The notes below the pieces were generated by a model. That model did no database searches, was not told where the DNA came from, and was given only the letters and a program-made list of their open reading frames with translations. A program made the position numbers and the translations under genes. This document shows positions 34,202 through 42,419 of a DNA stretch of 64,000 bases, piece after piece. How positions within the stretch are numbered: position 1 is the stretch's first letter; each line of letters starts with the position of its first letter. The stretch is from Alsobacter sp046349155 (GTDB lineage Bacteria > Pseudomonadota > Alphaproteobacteria > Rhizobiales > Beijerinckiaceae): contig JAXMCW010000001.1 in the NCBI GenBank assembly GCA_046349155.1, positions 1,550,001 through 1,614,000 on the forward strand, given 5' to 3'.

Positions 34202-35686
34202 GTGACAAGCCCGACCCCTGCCGACCTCGCCGCCCTGACCGGCCCCGTGGCCACCGCCGAGGAGGCGGTCGAGCGGCTGGACGCTCTCTACACGGCCGCG
34301 ACCGGCGCGCTGCGGGCGGCGGTTGACCGCTTCATGGAGATGGGCGTCCCGCCGACCCCGCAGGAGCGGGCGGGCTTCCGGTATCCTGAACTCGTGCTCA
34401 CCTATCAGCCGGAGGGCGTGCTGCCCACCAACAGGCGGGCCTACGCCAAGTTTTCCGCGCCGGGTGTCTACCGCACCACCGTCACGCAGCCGCGGGCCTT
34501 CCGGACCTACCTTCTCGAGCAGCTTCGGCCCCTGGCGAGCGAGTTCGGCGCGACGATCGAGGTGGGCATCGGCGCGCAGGAGATCCCTTACCCCTACGTC
34601 TTCGAACGGGGCGACGAACTGGGCCGGGGCTCGGTCACGGCGGCGGAGCTGGCGGTGCACTTCCCGACGCCGCTGCTGTCGGCCGTGGGTGACGAGATCG
34701 CCGACGGCACCTATGACCTCGCGGAGGGCGAGCCGCGACCGCTGGCGCTCTTCGACGCCGTGCGCGTCGACTATTCGTTGCGCCGGCTCGTCCACTACAC
34801 CGGGACCGACTGGCGGCGCCTGCAGCCCTGGATCCTCCTCACCAATTACCATCGCTACGTGGACCAGTTCGTGCGCTGGGGACTCGAGCAGGTCGCGAGC
34901 GGCGTCTACGAGGCGCTGCACCTGCCGGGTGGCGGTTCGATCACGCGCGACCTGCCGGCCGCCTCCGCCGACGCGCTCGTGGCGGCCGCGCCCTGGCACC
35001 GCTTCCAGATGCCGGCCTACAGCCTCGTCGGCGGCCAGGGCCACGGCGTGACGCTGGTCAATATCGGCGTCGGACCCTCGAACGCGAAAAACATCACCGA
35101 CCACCTCGCCGTCCTGCGCCCGCATGCCTGGCTCATGGTGGGCCATTGCGGCGGGCTGCGGCAGTCGCAGACGATCGGCGACTATGTGCTGGCGCACGGC
35201 TACCTGCGGCAGGACCGCATCCTCGACAGCCTCGTGCCGACGGACGTGCCCATCCCCGCCCTCGCCGAGGTGCAGGTGGCGCTGCAGGAGGCTGCGGCGC
35301 AGGTGACGGGCGAGCGGGGCGAGGCGCTGAAGCGGCGGCTGCGGACCGGCACCGTCGTCACCAATGACGACCGCAACTGGGAGCTGCGCTGGACCCAGGA
35401 GCGCAAGCGCATCAACCTCTCGCGCGCCATCGCGGTGGACATGGAGAGCGGCACCATCGCCGCCCAGGGGTTCCGCCTGCGCGTGCCGTACGGCACCTTG
35501 CTTTGCGTCTCCGACAAGCCTCTGCATGGCGAGATCAAGCTGCCGGGGGCTGCCAACGCCTTTTACGAGCGCGCCGTCGGCGAGCACCTGCGCATCGGCC
35601 TCGCCGCCCTGGAGCTGCTGCGGTCGGACCGCGAGGGGCTGCATTCGCGCAAGCTCAGGAGCTTCGACGAGCCGCCGTTCCGCTGA
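34202..35686 (+). CDS. amn: AMP nucleosidase
   Basis: This enzyme hydrolyses AMP to adenine and ribose 5-phosphate; it has 494 residues from GTG 34202 (E. coli Amn has 484). The N-terminal AMN domain reads QPEGVLPTNRRAYAKFSAPGV-like in two overlapping parts and contains TTVTQPRAF. The C-terminal phosphorylase-like domain has VNIGVGPSNAKNITDHLAV, MVGHCGGLRQSQ, the substrate-site region VVTNDDRNWELRW and VDMESGTIAAQGF. The GTG at 34202 has GGAGG 5 bases before it, so it is preferred over GTG 34169. It is cytosolic, in purine turnover. It stands divergent from the MFS transporter. Confidence 0.94.
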   Translation: MTSPTPADLAALTGPVATAEEAVERLDALYTAATGALRAAVDRFMEMGVPPTPQERAGFRYPELVLTYQPEGVLPTNRRAYAKFSAPGVYRTTVTQPRAFRTYLLEQLRPLASEFGATIEVGIGAQEIPYPYVFERGDELGRGSVTAAELAVHFPTPLLSAVGDEIADGTYDLAEGEPRPLALFDAVRVDYSLRRLVHYTGTDWRRLQPWILLTNYHRYVDQFVRWGLEQVASGVYEALHLPGGGSITRDLPAASADALVAAAPWHRFQMPAYSLVGGQGHGVTLVNIGVGPSNAKNITDHLAVLRPHAWLMVGHCGGLRQSQTIGDYVLAHGYLRQDRILDSLVPTDVPIPALAEVQVALQEAAAQVTGERGEALKRRLRTGTVVTNDDRNWELRWTQERKRINLSRAIAVDMESGTIAAQGFRLRVPYGTLLCVSDKPLHGEIKLPGAANAFYERAVGEHLRIGLAALELLRSDREGLHSRKLRSFDEPPFR

Positions 35687-35796
35687 GCTTCGCCAAGCCG
35701 AGGGGGGGGCGGCGCGCGCGTTCGGTGCCTCCTCCATCTTGACAGCACCCCGGCGATTGGCGACGCAGCCGGCCAGACCCTGCCCCGGACCCCGCC

Positions 35797-36507
35797 ATGC
35801 CTGTCACCCTCGCCATCGACGAACTCGCCTCCGCCTTCCCGGCCTTCGCTGTCGCCGTGCTCGTGGCGGAGGACCTCGCGATCCCCGCCGAGCGGCCGGC
35901 GGAGCTCGACGCGCTCGTCCGCGAGCGCGAGGCGGCCTGCCGGGCGCAGTGGGGCGGGACGGAGCTCTCGGCTATCCCGGGCGTCGCGGCGTGGCGGGCG
36001 GCCTATCGCGCCTTCGGCATCAAGAAGACGAGCTACCGCTGCTCGGTGGAGCGTCTGGTCAAGAACGTGCTCGCGGAGCGCGAGCTGCCGCGGATCAACG
36101 CTTTCGTCGATGCTTACAACGCGGTGTCGCTGGCGCACGTGCTCTGCGTGGGCGCCGATGACCTCGACAAGACGGAGGGACCCTTCGCCTTCCGCTACTC
36201 GCGGCCGGACGACACGTTCCTCGACATGGCCGCCGAGACCGGCGAGGACCCGAACGACCCGCCCAAGGCCGGCGAGGTCGTCTATGCCGATGCCCGCCAC
36301 GTGCTGTGCCGCCGCTGGAACTGGCGGCAGGACGCGCGGAGCATCATCACGCCCGGCACGCGGCGCGCCATCGTCACCCTGCAGGCCAACGGGGCGGGGG
36401 ACGCGCAAGGGGCGGCCGAGGACCTCGCGGGCCTGCTGGGGCGCTTCTGTGGAGGGCAGGTGCGGATCGGCGTGGCGTCGGCCGCCCGGCCGCGGCTCGA
36501 GGTCTAG
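35797..36507 (+). CDS. B3/B4 tRNA-binding domain protein
   Basis: A protein of 236 residues that resembles the B3/B4 domain of the phenylalanyl-tRNA synthetase beta chain standing alone. Typical are AAYRAFGIKKTSYRCSVE, a helix VKNVLAERELPRINAFVDAYNAVSL, and the C-terminal VYADARHVLCRRWNWRQDAR with the following TLQANG. Such free-standing domains may clear mischarged tRNA, but the activity is known only for a few relatives. It begins with a plain ATG and the frame fills the space between amn and the exporter gene on the same strand. Confidence 0.85.
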   Translation: MPVTLAIDELASAFPAFAVAVLVAEDLAIPAERPAELDALVREREAACRAQWGGTELSAIPGVAAWRAAYRAFGIKKTSYRCSVERLVKNVLAERELPRINAFVDAYNAVSLAHVLCVGADDLDKTEGPFAFRYSRPDDTFLDMAAETGEDPNDPPKAGEVVYADARHVLCRRWNWRQDARSIITPGTRRAIVTLQANGAGDAQGAAEDLAGLLGRFCGGQVRIGVASAARPRLEV

Positions 36508-36616
36508 CCCTGGCCATCACCTTGCGCGATGGGCTGCATCACCAGGTTGCGTTGGCGCCGGAGGTGCGGCGTCGCTAGGGTGCCGTCCCGCTTCCCGTGC
36601 CCCGGCCCCATCCCCT

Positions 36617-37498
36617 ATGCGCCGCTCCAACGACACGCTGGGTCTTCTCCTGGGGCTTGTCGGCGTCCTGATCTTCGGGGCGACCCTGCCCTTCACGCGT
36701 ATCGCCGTGGGTTGGCTCGATCCCTGGTTCGTCACGGCGGGCCGCGCCGCGCTGGCCGGCCTGGTGGCGGTCGTCCTGCTCGCGCTGCTGCGCCGGCCAG
36801 TCCCGACGCGCGAGGAACTCGGTCGCTACGCGCTGGTCGCGCTGCTTCTCGCGGGCGGTTTTCCCGGTTTCACCGGGTTCGCGATGCGGCTGGTCCCCGC
36901 CTCGCATGGCGGCGTCGTGCTCGGCATCCTGCCGCTGGCGACGGCGGCGGTCGGGGCCCTGGTCACGCGGGAGAGGCCCTCCCTGCAGTTCTGGATCTGC
37001 GCAGTGCTCGGCGCTGCCATCGTCGTGGCCTTTGCGCTGCGCGACGGGGGCGGGCGGGTGGATGCCGGGGACATGCTGCTGGCGGGCGCCGTCCTCAGCG
37101 CGGCCTTCGGCTACGTCGTCTCCGCGCAGCTCGCGCGGCAGCGGCCCGGCTGGGAGGTGATCTCCTGGGTCGTCGTGATCGCCCTGCCGGTGACCTTGCC
37201 CGTGACGTTGCTGACCGCGCCGTCCCACCCCCTGGACGTGCCGGGCAAGGCCTGGCTGTCCTTCGCCTATCTCGGCCTGATGAGCCAGTACCTCGGGTTC
37301 TTCGCCTGGAACGCGGGTCTGGCGATGGGCGGCGTTGCGCGAGTGTCGCAGGTGCAGCTCCTGCAGACATTCGTCACCCTCGCCGTGGCGGCCCTGCTGC
37401 AAGGCGAGCAGGTCGACATCGTCACCTGGCTGTCAGCGGTCGCGGTCGTCGTGGTCGTGATGATCGGCCGCCGGGCGAGGGTCAGCCGGCCCGGCTGA
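36617..37498 (+). CDS. DMT/EamA-family exporter
   Basis: An inner-membrane protein of 293 residues with about ten hydrophobic helices in two EamA repeats, as in drug/metabolite exporters. The first half begins LGLLLGLVGVLIFGATLPFTRIAVGWLDP and contains GFTGFAMRLVPASHGGVVLGILPL; the second half has GDMLLAGAVLSAAFGYVVS and AYLGLMSQYLGFFAWNAGLAMGG. ATG 36617 is chosen as the start of the first helix. The substrate is unknown (amino acids or metabolites are typical). It lies 109 bases after the B3/B4 gene and may be co-transcribed. Confidence 0.87.
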   Translation: MRRSNDTLGLLLGLVGVLIFGATLPFTRIAVGWLDPWFVTAGRAALAGLVAVVLLALLRRPVPTREELGRYALVALLLAGGFPGFTGFAMRLVPASHGGVVLGILPLATAAVGALVTRERPSLQFWICAVLGAAIVVAFALRDGGGRVDAGDMLLAGAVLSAAFGYVVSAQLARQRPGWEVISWVVVIALPVTLPVTLLTAPSHPLDVPGKAWLSFAYLGLMSQYLGFFAWNAGLAMGGVARVSQVQLLQTFVTLAVAALLQGEQVDIVTWLSAVAVVVVVMIGRRARVSRPG

Positions 37499-37649
37499 GC
37501 GTCGCCCGTCACGCGGCGGCAATGCCCGCGAGGCTGCAGCCCCCGCGCTGAACCGCGAGGCTCCAGATCCCATTTTGGCCTCACCGGGATCCAGCGCGAC
37601 CATTCCTGATCCGGTTGCGACATTTACGCTTGCCAGCGCGTGACCTCTA

Positions 37650-37669
37650 ACATAAACATATCTTTATGT
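37650..37669. promoter_or_regulatory. Palindromic operator upstream of the ArsR-methyltransferase gene
   Basis: ACATAAA, six bases, TTTATGT is a perfect 7-base inverted repeat, AT-rich in a GC-rich setting, 11 bases before the GTG at 37681. Its position and symmetry fit the site of a dimeric winged-helix regulator, most likely the downstream ArsR protein itself. Similar ATAAA-centred palindromes are known for ArsR-type methionine regulators of alphaproteobacteria. Confidence 0.7.
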
Positions 37670-37680
37670 GATCAATCGAG

Positions 37681-38709
37681 GTGCCTGTGTCCTCATCCCC
37701 CGAGCAGCCCAAAGTCGGTCTCGATCCCCTTGTCGGGCAGCTCCGCGCAGCGGGGGAGGAGACGCGCCTGCGGCTTCTCGCCCTGATCGCCGAGGGCGAG
37801 CTCAACGTGACCGACCTGACGGACATCCTGGGCCAGTCCCAGCCGCGCATCTCCCGCCATCTCAAGCTGATGGCGGAGGCCGGCCTCATCGAGCGCAACC
37901 GCGAGGGCGCCTGGGCCTTCTTCCGCATCGCCGAGCGCCACCCCGCCGGCGCGCTCGCCCGCGCCCTGGTCGAACGGCTCGACCCGCGCGACGGGATCAT
38001 CGCGGCCGACCGGGCGCGCCTGCAGGCGGTGCGCGCCGCACGGGCGGAGGCGGCCAAGGCCTATTTCGACAAGCACGCCGCGGAGTGGGACCGCATCCGC
38101 TCGCTGCACGCCTCCGACGAGGCCGTCGAGGCGGCCATTCTCGACATGGTCGGGCCGGGGCCCTTCCGCGCCGTGCTCGACCTCGGCACCGGCACCGGGC
38201 GCATCCTCTCGCTGCTGGCCTCCCGGGCGTCGCGGCTCGTCGGCGTCGACGCCAACCACGCCATGCTGGCCGTCGCCCGCGCCAATCTCGAGCGCGCCGG
38301 CCTGCGTCAGGCGGAATTGCGCCAGGGCGACATCTACGCCCTCCCGGTGGAGCGCAACGCCTTCGACCTGGTGATCATCCACCAGGTGCTGCACTTCCTG
38401 GACGATCCCGCCCGTGCGCTGCGCGAGGCGGCCTCCGTCCTCGCGCCAGGGGGACGCCTGCTGGTCGTCGACTTCGCCCCGCACGGGCTCGAGTTCCTGC
38501 GCGAGGCCCACGCCCACCGCCGGCTCGGCTTCGAGCGCGACCAGATGGTCGCGTGGCTGAACGAGGCCGGCGTCCACACCACCCGTCATCTTCAGCTTCC
38601 GGCCCCGGACGGTTCGCCGGATCAACTGACAGTCTCCCTTTGGCTCGGCCGGGACCGCCGCATCGCGGTGGCCGGCGGGGGGGCCGAGGGCCAGCAGGAG
38701 GTCGCCTGA
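37681..38709 (+). CDS. ArsR-family regulator fused to a SAM-dependent methyltransferase
   Basis: A fusion protein of 342 residues. Residues about 15-95 are an ArsR winged helix (EETRLRLLALIAEGELNVTDLTDIL, then the recognition helix SQPRISRHLKLMAEAGLI). Residues about 125-320 are a methyltransferase domain with the SAM motif DLGTGTG (about 166-172), VDAN at motif II and GDIYALPVERNAFDLVIIHQ. There are no arsenic-binding cysteines next to the DNA helix. The metF start overlaps its stop by one base. In relatives with this arrangement the methyltransferase part senses SAM or SAH and the protein represses methionine-cycle genes; that is the likely role here. GTG start with GAGGTG just before it. 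Confidence 0.9.
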   Translation: MPVSSSPEQPKVGLDPLVGQLRAAGEETRLRLLALIAEGELNVTDLTDILGQSQPRISRHLKLMAEAGLIERNREGAWAFFRIAERHPAGALARALVERLDPRDGIIAADRARLQAVRAARAEAAKAYFDKHAAEWDRIRSLHASDEAVEAAILDMVGPGPFRAVLDLGTGTGRILSLLASRASRLVGVDANHAMLAVARANLERAGLRQAELRQGDIYALPVERNAFDLVIIHQVLHFLDDPARALREAASVLAPGGRLLVVDFAPHGLEFLREAHAHRRLGFERDQMVAWLNEAGVHTTRHLQLPAPDGSPDQLTVSLWLGRDRRIAVAGGGAEGQQEVA

Positions 38710-39620
38710 TGCCGCTCCCCCCCATCCGCATGAGCCGCTACGGCGGGCGGGCGCCCGTGCGCGTGTCCTTCGAGTTCTTTCCGCCCAAGACTGACGAGGC
38801 CGAGGCCTCCCTGTGGGAGTCGATCGGCCGGCTCGCGCCGCTGCAGCCCACCTTCGTCTCGGTGACCTACGGGGCGGGCGGCTCGACGCGCGAGCGCACG
38901 CAGGCGACGGTGGCCCGGCTCGTGCGAGAGACGTCGCTGAAGCCTGCCGCCCACCTCACCTGCGTGGGGGCGAGCAAGGCGCAGATCGGGTCCGTGCTGG
39001 ACGGCTTCGCCGATGCGGGCGTGCGCCATGTCGTCGCCCTGCGGGGCGACCCGCCCGGCGGCGTGGGCGCGCCCTACGAGCCGCACCCTGAAGGCTTCCG
39101 CTCGACGGCCGATCTGGTCCGCGCGGTGCGTGACAAGGGGGATTTCGAGGTCTCCGTCTCGGCCTATCCCGAGAAGCATCCGGAGAGCTCGTCCGCGGAA
39201 ACCGACCTGGACGTGCTGCAGGCCAAGGTGGACGCCGGCGCGACGCGCGCCATCACGCAGTTCTTCTTCGATAACGACGTGTATTTCCGCTACCTGGACC
39301 GTGTGCGGCGGCGCGGCATCGAGATCCCCGTCATTCCCGGCATCGTGCCGGTGCAGAACTTCCGCCAGACCGCGGCCTTCGCGGCGCGCTGTGGCGCGAG
39401 CGTGCCAAAGTGGCTTGCGGACCGCTTCGAGCACCTCGACGAGGATCCGGCGACCCGCCGGCTCATCGCGGCGGCGGTCGCGGCGGAGCAGGTCATCGAC
39501 CTCCTCGACCGCGGCGTGCGGGACTTCCATTTCTACACGATGAACCGCGCCGACCTCGTCTACGCGATCTGCCATCTGCTGGGCCTGCGCCCCGAGCAGC
39601 AGCACCGCGAGGCGGCCTGA
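38709..39620 (+). CDS. metF: 5,10-methylenetetrahydrofolate reductase
   Basis: A flavoprotein of 303 residues that reduces 5,10-methylene-THF to 5-methyl-THF, the methyl donor for methionine synthesis. The FAD/TIM-barrel landmarks are VSFEFFPPK (about 18-26), SVTYGAGGSTRERT, HLTCVGASKAQI, ALRGDPP, AYPEKHPES, and QFFFDNDVYFRYLDRVR. The start ATG at 38709 overlaps the regulator's TGA, so the pair is translationally coupled and shares the operator at 37650. In the cytosol it acts in the one-carbon pathway. Confidence 0.95.
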   Translation: MPLPPIRMSRYGGRAPVRVSFEFFPPKTDEAEASLWESIGRLAPLQPTFVSVTYGAGGSTRERTQATVARLVRETSLKPAAHLTCVGASKAQIGSVLDGFADAGVRHVVALRGDPPGGVGAPYEPHPEGFRSTADLVRAVRDKGDFEVSVSAYPEKHPESSSAETDLDVLQAKVDAGATRAITQFFFDNDVYFRYLDRVRRRGIEIPVIPGIVPVQNFRQTAAFAARCGASVPKWLADRFEHLDEDPATRRLIAAAVAAEQVIDLLDRGVRDFHFYTMNRADLVYAICHLLGLRPEQQHREAA

Positions 39621-39712
39621 CGCACGGGGCGTCATCCCGCAGGTGGCGCGAGGCGAAGGGGAACAACATGCTCAACCGGCCGGCGATCTTGCGGGCCGGC
39701 CGCGGCCAAGAC

Positions 39713-40147
39713 TCATCCGCGCCGGCGGCGGAAGCGCTCATAGGCGTCGTGGTCGCCGGAGCGTTCGCTGGCGAGGAAGCTCTTGAAGGCGGCGATCTCG
39801 TCCTGAAGCTTGCGGCGGTCGGCTTCGATGCGCGCCCATTCCTCGCGTACATGGGCGTCGAACGCGGCGTTTCCGGTCATTTCCGGGCCCGTCGCGAAGG
39901 AGCCCGAGCCGAAACCCGACACCAGGCTGTCAAAGCCCTGCTGGAGCTTCGTCGCGCCTGTCTGGATCCATTGTCCGAGATCCTGCGGGACGGGCTGGCG
40001 ATCGTTCCACAGCTTCCAGGCCAGCACGGCAATGCCGAGCGGCCACCACGCGACGAAGGCGATGGCGAGCACCGCGAGGTCGACGGGCTTCCAGCGCCAG
40101 CCATAGGACGCGCCGTTCCAGTTGTTCGAGTTTCCGAGATCGCTCAC
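39713..40147 (-). CDS. DUF2852 membrane protein
   Basis: A protein of 144 residues. It matches DUF2852: an N-terminal WRWKPVDLAVLAIAFVAWWPLGIAVLAWKLWND membrane hairpin region, then a Gly/Ser-rich loop and a charged C-terminal helix (REEWARIEADRRKLQDEIAAFKSFL). The GTG at 40147 is preferred because AAGGAGG lies 5 bases before it; an ATG upstream has no such site. The function is unknown; the family is frequent in Rhizobiales. Confidence 0.85.
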   Translation of the reverse strand: MSDLGNSNNWNGASYGWRWKPVDLAVLAIAFVAWWPLGIAVLAWKLWNDRQPVPQDLGQWIQTGATKLQQGFDSLVSGFGSGSFATGPEMTGNAAFDAHVREEWARIEADRRKLQDEIAAFKSFLASERSGDHDAYERFRRRRG

Positions 40148-40263
40148 TGAAGCCTCCTTGCGCCGCGCGTCCTTCACCTTTGCGTATCGCAGGTTCGTGT
40201 CGGCATCGCGGCTGCGGCCCGCACATGGGGACCGGCAAGGGTCGGCACAAGGGCCGGCGGCGA

Positions 40264-41037
40264 TCAGCTCGTCGGCGGCGCCGGACGGCTGCGCGACAGC
40301 GCGGCGAGCGTCTGCAGCGTCGAGGGATCGAGGATGCCGTCGACCAAAGCCGGGCGGAAATGCCGCTGGAAAGCGCGCACCACGGCCTCCGTCTGCTCGT
40401 CATAGACCCCGGTCAGGTCCAGGCCGTAGCCGTAGTGGGCGAGCATGGCCTGCAGGGCGCGAACCGGCTGCCCCTCCTCGCCCGCCGCGAAGCGCCGGCC
40501 CTCGGATATCGGGGCAGGCTCGACCCAATGGCCGACCCCGGCCGCATGCAGCCGGCCCCACGGAAACTTTTCGCCTGGGTCCGCCTTGCGGCGCGGCGCG
40601 ATGTCGGAGTGGGCGAGCACCCTGTCCGGCGGAATGGGATGGCGGGCCAGGATGTCCCGGCACAGCGCGATGGTCGCCTCGACCTGCTCGTCGGGGAAGT
40701 CCGGATAGTCGAAGTCATGCCCGCGGTTCACCACCTCGATCCCGATGGAGCAGGAATTGATGTCCGTGTCGCCCCCCCAGGACCCGACGCCGGCGTGCCA
40801 GGCCCGGGCAGCCTCCGGCGCCAGCTGGAAAATGCGGCCGTCCTCCACGACCACGTAGTGGCAGGAGACCTGGGCCAGCGGGTTGCACAGCCATTGCAGG
40901 GCCGAGGCTGCATCCCGCATGCCCGTGTAGTGGAGCAGCAACAAATCCGGCCTGCGCCCGTCCTTGCGTTCGCCGAGGTTGGGTGAGGGGAACACCTTCG
41001 TGACGAGCGGCGTGTCGGGAACCAGGACGTCGGCCAT
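40264..41037 (-). CDS. N-acetylmuramoyl-L-alanine amidase (AmiD-like)
   Basis: A zinc amidase of 257 residues that cleaves the amide bond between MurNAc and L-Ala. The amidase_2 domain has LLLLHYTGM (first zinc His), SCHYVVVEDGRIFQLAPE, and HSDIAPRRKADPGEKFPWGRL with the second His and catalytic Lys. From about residue 190 a peptidoglycan-binding domain follows (LQAMLAHYGYGLDLTGVYDEQTEAVVRAFQRHFRP). No signal peptide is visible, which fits a cytosolic recycling enzyme of the AmpD type or a protein exported by another route. It is followed 4 bases upstream on the same strand by the TerB-DnaJ gene, so they are likely co-transcribed. Confidence 0.9.
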   Translation of the reverse strand: MADVLVPDTPLVTKVFPSPNLGERKDGRRPDLLLLHYTGMRDAASALQWLCNPLAQVSCHYVVVEDGRIFQLAPEAARAWHAGVGSWGGDTDINSCSIGIEVVNRGHDFDYPDFPDEQVEATIALCRDILARHPIPPDRVLAHSDIAPRRKADPGEKFPWGRLHAAGVGHWVEPAPISEGRRFAAGEEGQPVRALQAMLAHYGYGLDLTGVYDEQTEAVVRAFQRHFRPALVDGILDPSTLQTLAALSRSRPAPPTS

Positions 41038-41041
41038 GGCG

Positions 41042-41761
41042 TCAGGACCAGCCGCGCTCGCGCCTGATGCGCTCCCACGCCTCGTTGATCGCGGCGAGCT
41101 TCGACGTCGCGATGGCGACAGCCTCTTCGGGCAGTCCCCGCGCGATCTGACGGTCCGGGTGGTACTCCTGCACGAGCCTGCGATAGAGGCGGCGCAGCGC
41201 CGCCTCATCCCAGTCACGCTGGGCTCCGAGCACGACGTAGGGATCGTCGGGCTCGCGCACGTGCCGCGCCTTCAGGCGCAGCCAGTCGGGCTCGCCGAAG
41301 CCGAGGATGAGCGCAATGTCGTGCAGGTAGGCGAGCTCCGCCTCGTGCACGGCGCCATCGGCCTTGGCGATGTGAAAGAGGCCGTCGACCACGTCCTCGC
41401 GCAGTTGCGCGTCGTCGGCGAAGAGTTCGGCGATCTGGCGCGCATAGGCCTGGTAGCCGGCCGTCGTCTGGTTGGCGAGTTCGAAGAGCTTGAGGATGCG
41501 GGAGCGGTCGGCCTCTTGGACCTGGACGACCTCGAAGAAGGCCCGCGTCTCGTCTCGCGTGACCACCCCGTCGGCCTTGGCCATCTTCGCCGAGAGCGCC
41601 ACCAGGCCCGTGGTGAAGACGGTCTGCTTGTCCGGCGTGAACAGGCCGCCTTCCTGGTCCATCACGTAGTGGCCGGCCAGGGCGCCGATGAGCGCGCCGA
41701 TCGGGCCGCCCACGGCGAACCCGATGCCCGCTCCGCCCAGCTTGCCCCAGATGCTTGCCAC
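41042..41761 (-). CDS. TerB and J-domain protein (DjlA-like)
   Basis: A protein of 239 residues that joins a tellurite-resistance TerB helical domain (residues about 50-160: AKMAKADGVVTRDETRAFF, FHIAKADGAVHEAELAYL) to a C-terminal J domain with the HPD motif in QEYHPDRQ near residue 200. The N-terminus is a glycine-zipper segment (GGAGIGFAVGGPIGALIGALAG), probably a membrane anchor. J domains stimulate DnaK; this architecture is that of DjlA, a membrane-bound cochaperone. It comes directly before the amidase gene (4 bases). Confidence 0.9.
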   Translation of the reverse strand: MASIWGKLGGAGIGFAVGGPIGALIGALAGHYVMDQEGGLFTPDKQTVFTTGLVALSAKMAKADGVVTRDETRAFFEVVQVQEADRSRILKLFELANQTTAGYQAYARQIAELFADDAQLREDVVDGLFHIAKADGAVHEAELAYLHDIALILGFGEPDWLRLKARHVREPDDPYVVLGAQRDWDEAALRRLYRRLVQEYHPDRQIARGLPEEAVAIATSKLAAINEAWERIRRERGWS

Positions 41762-41801
41762 GTAACGTCCCGTGCTGTGATGCGGCGGCGGAGCGACGGG
41801 G

Positions 41802-42074
41802 TCAGGAGACCCGCTTGCAGACCGTGCGACCGTAATAGGTGCTGTAGTAGCAGCGCTCCTGGGGCGCCGTCGCGGCCCCGATAATGGCGCCGCCGGCCGC
41901 GCCGATCAGGCCGCCGGCCACCGCGCCGCCCGCCGTGCCCGACGCCACGCCGCCGATCACCGCGCCTGCCGTGCCGCCGAGCGCGCCGCCCACGAGAGCC
42001 CTGTCCCCCTGCGTGGATCCGCAGCCGGCCAGCGCAAGCGCGAGCAAGGAAACGGCGAGGATCGATCTCATCAT
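41802..42074 (-). CDS. Glycine-zipper lipoprotein (paralogue of 15222)
   Basis: A small lipoprotein of 90 residues. The signal peptide ends in the lipobox LAGC; a glycine-zipper segment of alternating GG/AG units follows (GGALGGTAGAVIGGVASG and similar), and the tail holds CYYSTYYGRTVCKRVS. The tail shares the Cys-x-Tyr and YGR features with the lipoprotein at 15222-15485. Two adjacent ATGs (42074 and 42071) are possible; GGAGG before them suits both. It is predicted to sit in the outer membrane; the function is unknown. Confidence 0.82.
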   Translation of the reverse strand: MMRSILAVSLLALALAGCGSTQGDRALVGGALGGTAGAVIGGVASGTAGGAVAGGLIGAAGGAIIGAATAPQERCYYSTYYGRTVCKRVS

Positions 42075-42419
42075 GGGGCCTCCACGGCAGGCTCCCGCCC
42101 AGGTCCGGGAGGGCGGCGCGCATCGTACTGAAAGGCCGAGGTGGCGCAAGGACGCTTTGGCGTGGCGAAAAAGCCACACGCGTGGGTTGAGTCTGTTACC
42201 CAATCGTTACATCCCGATACTTCCAGGCAATTGCTGAATCAAGAAGAGCGTCATCTCAGCCAAGAATAGATAGTCGTTCCTAGTCTTCGTGCATGAACGC
42301 GACGGTAGGCGGATTGACAGGGGCAGTCTTCATCTGCCACATCTTGGCCCCATTCGGACCTACTCTCGCGCTCATCGAGCGGCGCCTTGGCTCCGAGACG
42401 TTCAACGAAGGATCAATGC
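42075..42419. other. Divergent spacer lipoprotein / SLT gene
   Basis: No gene is supported. The AT-richer part at 42180-42290 (GTTACCCAATCGTTACATCC and AGAATAGATAG) probably holds the promoters of both divergent genes. GAAGGATC lies just before ATG 42420. Confidence 0.35.

Noticed and set aside
37560..37680. Possible SAM or SAH riboswitch before metF
   Set aside because: I see no conserved riboswitch core; the only strong signal is the palindrome, which fits a protein operator.
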